A stretch of 64,000 nt of DNA from Monomorium pharaonis. Taxonomy: Eukaryota; Arthropoda; Insecta; Hymenoptera; Formicidae. The notes beneath the pieces were generated by a model. It was not told the DNA's origin. It saw nothing but the letters and a program-made list of their open reading frames with translations, and did no database searches. Location: assembly GCF_013373865.1 (NCBI RefSeq), contig NC_050476.1, positions 7,476,501 through 7,540,500 on the forward strand, in the 5' to 3' direction. Positions 58,892 through 64,000 of the stretch are shown here, piece after piece; the stretch's first letter is position 1, and the number at the start of each line of letters is the position of its first letter. The position numbers were made by a program, and so were the translations under genes.

Positions 58892-59140
58892 AACAAAAAA
58901 AAATGATCTTGCAACTTCAACAAAAATCATATGTGTGTAAAAATTAGCTGAGATAAATAATTAGCAAATACTGTGATATATATATGTATTGCGTCTAATC
59001 AATCTAGCTGATAGAAGCAGAATTTTTGAATTTTATGCGCGGCAGCCAAAATTCTAGCAGATACAAAAATTTGTCGCGATAAATTTTGATTGAGGTATCA
59101 AGAAATCCGTCTGTATTAAAAAATTTTCGGGTGATAAGAC
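58892..59140 (+). mobile_element. Interspersed repeat, copy 2 (pair with 30770-31012)
   Basis: Collinear with the copy in intron 4 of the immunoglobulin gene, differing by scattered substitutions and a short insertion (about 10 bases near 58955). No coding capacity. Confidence 0.75.
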
Positions 59141-59548
59141 TCGAGACACGCATCGTTAGGCGACATTATATGAATTATTATTTCGAGTCTCGGACAATTC
59201 TATAGAAATCTAATCGTTTTCCAGATAATACACGTGTCAACAACCGGTCTCATATTTTTATCGTCACTAATATACATTTTTATAGAAACGAAGAGAAATA
59301 TATTTCCCAGCGACGCTCAGAACGATTAGGACGATCTGTTGTAACATCTGTTTCGCTCTGTCGCATTCCGCGCTCACGCGCTGCCGAATGCACGAGCCTG
59401 AGAATCGAAACAAGACCGTTCCGGACACACGCTCGTGGACTCGTCGCGTTTATTCCGAGCAAAACCGCGGAGAACGAGGGAGACACGATTCCGGCGTTCC
59501 CGTTTCGTATTTAGGCCGAGCCCGCCAGTTTTGCGGCCCGTGATTTCT

Positions 59549-59573
59549 CGGCCGGCCGGCCGGCCGGCCGGCC
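59549..59573. repeat. CCGG/GGCC tandem run
   Basis: About six perfect GGCC units in a row, unusual in a mostly AT-rich window and self-complementary. Confidence 0.9.
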
Positions 59574-59800
59574 AATGCAGTGTTCCGAGGAAACGAGATC
59601 GCGGTGAGAGGGCAGACTTTTCCCTCCCTCGCCCTTTTCCCGTTGTTTTTCCACGATAGGTCTCATTTGCATGCGCATTCCTACGGTAGCGATTTGCACA
59701 GCTGCGAGTCTCAAGTCTCGGCCTCGATGCGGCGTCAGTCGTGTAAATATCGTATTTTCTTTGCAGGCACATTTTGTCTGTATCTCCCGCGTAGAGAGAA

Positions 59801-59802
<2 letters not shown>

Positions 59803-59847
<45 letters not shown>
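59803..59847. repeat. GA microsatellite
   Basis: A nearly uninterrupted GA run of about 45 bp. Confidence 0.9.
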
Positions 59848-59850
<3 letters not shown>

Positions 59851-60194
59851 GAGATATAGTCGTGACTTTGTATACCAAGCATCATTCTCGCGTTTCACTG
59901 TTGAATCGAAGAAACGACGGGGAGAAGCGAGCGTTTCCGCGGTTTGCGCAATTCACCCGCGAGAGAAGGAGAGTAAATTTACCGAGATCTTTTCAGGCGC
60001 CTCTCGCGTACAATTTCGTCATATTTTCTTAACGGAGCCAGTTTCGCTCGACGAATGCGCCTCGAAAGTTATCTTTCAGCTCAACGGCTTTATAGAAGTT
60101 GACAAACGTAGAGGAAAGGCTACTTTACGTCTGCATAGTTTTAATTGGAGTAATAGATCGTTTCTTGGGATGTGAGCTCACAAGCACGCGGATA

Positions 60195-61090
60195 TTAGGT
60201 ACCTGTACCCAATGTGGCCATGTACCCAATTTGGCTCACCCATTTTCAAATAGTTACGCAATGAATTTCACAGATAACGCTAATGTACCGCTCAGGAAGT
60301 CGATATGATGTATTTGTGCTAGTTAACTCAATATCTCCTTCTACGGCTTGTAATCACATTTTATTCAAGTTGGGTTCTTCTGAATCTAAAGTTTCATAGA
60401 TAAGCCTTTGCTTTGCGTAACTATTATGTAACAATTATAAATATCCACAATTTATATCATTGTATTTCAGCACTGTATTAATTTTGGATTTTAATTATCT
60501 TGTTTAAAATTAAAGAAAAAAAGCTCTTTGTAATGTGAAACCATCATAGTCAGATACACTACTAAAAACAAAGTATCTTATTAATATACAGGGCAATTAA
60601 GATTGTGTTCCTTCCTTATTTAATGTTTAATTTTTGATTAGTATTTCTTATCTTCCTCTAATTAATTGAAGCTTTTTGGCAGATAAAAGTTAAGATAACG
60701 TCCCTCGTAAGAAATAAATACAGTTTCGTTATTTAATGAATAGCTGTACGTGTAATTTTTTCCATGAGTACATGTTAACAAATGCTTAATTAAACATGTT
60801 GATTTTGTTCGCATTTTTTCGCATTTTTTTCAAAAATATTTACGAAAAAGAGGAAAATACATAGCTGAGCCACATTGGGTATACATGTAATTAACATGGC
60901 CCAAGTGCTATCTTTTTTTAAAAATTTTCTATACTTATATAAATAATTGAAATTTTTTATAACCTTTTTTTAGTTTCAGAATGTTTTTTTTTTTTAATTT
61001 AACCCTTATTTTTCAATTTCGTATTCATCCAAAAATTACAAAAATCTTCAACGCTTGGGGGGAGGGGGCATATTGGGTACGGGTACCTTA
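60195..61090. mobile_element. 890-bp non-autonomous element flanked by TTA, PIF/Harbinger-like
   Basis: The element (60198-61087) begins GGTACCTGTACCCAATGTGG and ends with the inverse CATATTGGGTACGGGTACC. TTA lies directly outside both ends (60195-60197 and 61088-61090). Subterminal ATGTACCCAATTTGGCTCA and TGAGCCACATTGGGTATACAT blocks are also inverted. Three-base TTA/TWA duplications are typical of PIF/Harbinger elements. The interior is AT-rich without a transposase. Confidence 0.75.
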
Positions 61091-64000
61091 GTTGCCATTC
61101 TATAGGATATAAGTAGATTTCACACGTATCATCGCGCCAGTCCCACGGCCGTGCGAATGTTTTGTGCATTATCTCAAACATGGCTGAGACTTAAGAAACC
61201 GTCAGCTTCCCGTCCAGCTGTCGTCCGGGAATTTTAATAGGTTGGGCCCGCTGAAAGCTAGGAGGTCTCCCTGCCGTTGAAATTTATTAGCATTCGGTTT
61301 ATTTGCAAGCGGAATCAAGGCCACGCGGGTGAGATTATACGAATGTTAAATGAGATCAATCGTCCTCGAGTAGGCATCCAATAAAGAGTCATCGTGACAA
61401 ACGAGAAGTGTTTGCAATTCGCCTTCGACATTTCGCGATTACGCGAGACCTTTCATAGAGCCTGTAATGAATCGTTTCTATGAGCTGATAAGCGCGACAA
61501 CAAAATATTTGCCTCTTACACGATTGCCGAGGCTATCGCCGGTTTATCGAAACAACAAGCCAAAGTGTGTCATAGAAATCTGATTTTTTTTACCCCTCTC
61601 TTTCTGACTTCTGATTTCTGCATTCCTATTCTACATCCTCTATTCTCCTACATTTCTATTGTGCGCCATTGTAAATTTCGTATTCTATCTCTGCTTTCAA
61701 TTTAATTCTTTTATCGCCGTTACGATCGATTTTGCGTTTCCGCGCGCGATTACAATTACGGCGGAGGAAAAGTTTGTGGTTCGTCGGGAAGATTGTCAAA
61801 ATCCGGACAGTGTGCAGGTAACACGGAAGCCAGATAACAACGACGCCGCGCGTGTCGCAGTTAGAAATATATGTGAATAGCGTAACGACCGGCTTGGAAA
61901 GTAATTGCTTCCTGCGGGATTGCGGGGGGTACCGGGGATAAATAGACGGAGTGATCTGAAATCTCGCTCGTCACAAATGACTATAAAATTGTCGAAGAAT
62001 ACGACCTACATATTTCGGTCCTGTGTATATACACATCGGCTCGTAGCGCCGCTGGAGCTTCGGGTAGTTAAGTCGGTGATGCGTGCCGACCACCGTGCAC
62101 GCCCACAACAATTTTGATTTCTGGTCGATTCGAGTCCATTAATAAACCGCCCACCAGAGAGATCCGAACCTAACTCGCCTTCTCGGGGAGCCTCGAGACT
62201 TATCTAGATAGTTTCGGACGGGGAGGAGGGAGGGGGAGGGGGGTATATTTTTAGTCGCGTAACAGGCCGTCGACGTGCGTGCCGCGTTGTACCATCGACG
62301 TGCGGCGTCGTTTTACGCGTGCTAGGCATATGTGCGTGACGTTCTCGTCTTCCCCGTACGCTTCCTCCTTCATTTCTATATCTTTCTTTTAAAGCCAGTG
62401 GACATGTGCGCGCATAATATCGTATAAATAGGAATTGGCTAGCGGGCTAATACGAAAGAGTGATGCGGGCTTTATTTCGGGGTATCCTTTCCGGTCACCG
62501 CATCCAATGTAGAGAATACCGCTCCGTCTGCGGTCTGGTCTCTGGTCTGGCTTGCTCTCCGCGAGACGGAAATTGTGTCGAAATCGACGCGAGCGGCTCC
62601 GCCCGCCGTCCCGGTCTGCTCTTACGCGCCTTTTGGCACGCACGATCGAATTCACTTTCTTTATACATCTCGCGTTGCGAACGCTCGAGGATTATCGGAA
62701 GCCACGGTTTCTCTTGTATGAAATGTACGCGAAATGCGAATTTATCAGATCCACACGCTGTTATTAAAACTGCGGTAAATTACGTTCGATTGCACCCAAT
62801 GCACGCGCGCGGTAATAATGTCTAAGGCTCTATTTATAGAGCGTATGATGCGAGTTACATTTGCGATCCCGAAATACTAGTTACGCGATTCCCTCGCGAG
62901 CCGGAAGATATTTTCGGCGGGGCAATATACAATTACTAGCGTCAGTTTTCGGTAATACGATCCTTGTTACATGTATTCACATATGTATCGTGCGAGAGAA
63001 ATTTTTCAGGGCGTCCTGAATTTTTGGGAATTTCTCACGGAGCTCGCGGACTTTCTTTTTCTCTTTTTTTTTCGACTCGATAGAGAGGCGACGATCCGAT
63101 AAATTATATCTCTCCGTGAATTCTTCGCTACGATGGCAGATAAACGCCTGATAATGAGCACGCAACCCACGCAACATTTCGAGCCGTGAATAAGCGGCAA
63201 GTGGGTACCGTTAGTCGAACAGACGAAACCTTTACACTTTACGGCCGCGATAGCGCAGCGGAATGATTCGATAGTCGATCATCCGGCCGCGCGTTTCCGG
63301 TTTCCGAGAGGCGCCAGTCTGCATCCAGTCTTTTTTCACACGCGCGTCACAATTCCGAACGGACGAAAATAAAAAAAGAAAAAAAGAACGAAGAATGCCG
63401 GGCGTGATATTTCAGACAGTGTTATGGAAATAATTGCATTTAAACGGAACATTAATAAGTGTTATTATAATTGAATGTTATAATTTTACATGTGCCTGCG
63501 GTATAAATATTAACACTTTTAATTAGTAGGATGATGTAATGACAAATGGCTCATAAATGATGAACCGACGTGCGTGTTAACACCGTAATTACCATTGCAC
63601 ATTGTTCATTAAATGTAATACAATAGCGTGACATTTCATTACTTGAATTATCTCGAGTTCTATGACAGTAACGCCTACACTAGCAACATATAATATAAAA
63701 CCCAACGTTAAAAAATACATATAGCGTTAATAGTTTTATCGTGTGAAGGAAAGTATTACGGAAATATTTGTAAAATAAATAGATCTATTAGAATAACAGA
63801 CCGAAATAAGGTTAAATTCATGTATTTATTAGCCCACAAAAGGTGGAAACCTTTGTCGCTTACAAAGAGATTTTAAAGGACTTTTCTCTAAAAAAAAGCA
63901 AGCTCAATTTATCCCTCTCCCCGGTGACAAGGATTCAATTCAAGATCGCCCCGCGACAACCGGGGGATTGGTATAACGTATCCGAAATGTTGATTCTGTA
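61091..64000. other. Putative intron or intergenic DNA to window edge, no gene identified
   Basis: Mixed composition, with a G-rich run near 62218-62242. Frames at about 61659-61880 and 62460-62825 lack recognisable features, and no exon compatible with the phase-1 signal-peptide exon was identified. Confidence 0.3.

Noticed and set aside
59374..59898. 174-codon minus-strand frame with a Ser-Leu run
   Set aside because: The run is the GA microsatellite and the rest is GC-rich noise.
63240..63300. tRNA-like phrase GCGATAGCGCAGCGG
   Set aside because: No matching acceptor stem or T-loop (GTTCGAATC-type) box at the expected distance, so no tRNA is called.
1..64000. CRISPR arrays, operons, ribosome-binding sites
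   Set aside because: The window is eukaryotic; the regular repeats present are a minisatellite and transposon-derived repeats without unique spacers.

Overview
This is a eukaryotic nuclear window, most likely from an insect and plausibly a hymenopteran (ant-like). Host genes have short exons with GT-AG introns, there are many short palindromic DNA-transposon relics, and recognisable animal genes sit among them: a DIP/lachesin-type immunoglobulin adhesion protein, an A1CF/RBM46-type RNA-binding protein and the kinetochore protein Mis12. The taxonomic call is inference from gene content and style; nothing in the window names the species.

Layout. About 1-18650 is an AT-rich block of transposable elements. 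Its core is one uninterrupted 2782-codon reading frame (6313-14661). It encodes a Helitron-class Rep/helicase with two tandem Ulp1-type cysteine protease domains at the N-terminus and a ubiquitin-specific-protease-like domain at the C-terminus. Around it lie a 24-bp minisatellite (5764-6276), a flanking module present both upstream (about 4.14-4.56 kb) and downstream (about 16.6-17.06 kb), a roughly 437-bp tandem duplication, and an inverted repeat with two 1061-bp arms (16186-18647).

From about 19 kb the composition changes to host-like DNA. An eight-exon DIP/lachesin-like gene runs on + from 20897 to 32949. A three-exon secreted leucine-rich-repeat protein follows on + (34355-35880). Two minus-strand genes come next: the six-exon A1CF/RBM46-like gene (40945 down to 37226) and the four-exon Mis12 gene (44577 down to 42958). 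Every reading-frame phase across these splice junctions closes correctly. At 50832-50883 on + there is one signal-peptide exon ending in phase 1; the rest of that gene is probably beyond the right edge, so much of 50.9-64 kb would be its first intron.

Non-autonomous elements are scattered through introns and intergenic DNA. They include a TA-flanked palindromic family, a nested insertion whose uninterrupted relative lies 5.7 kb away, a family with 8-bp target-site duplications (41333-41651 and 47831-48695), and an 890-bp element flanked by TTA. The host genes look functionally unrelated to one another; no operon-like logic is expected. All gene models are read by eye from splice signals and protein-family resemblance, without any database search.
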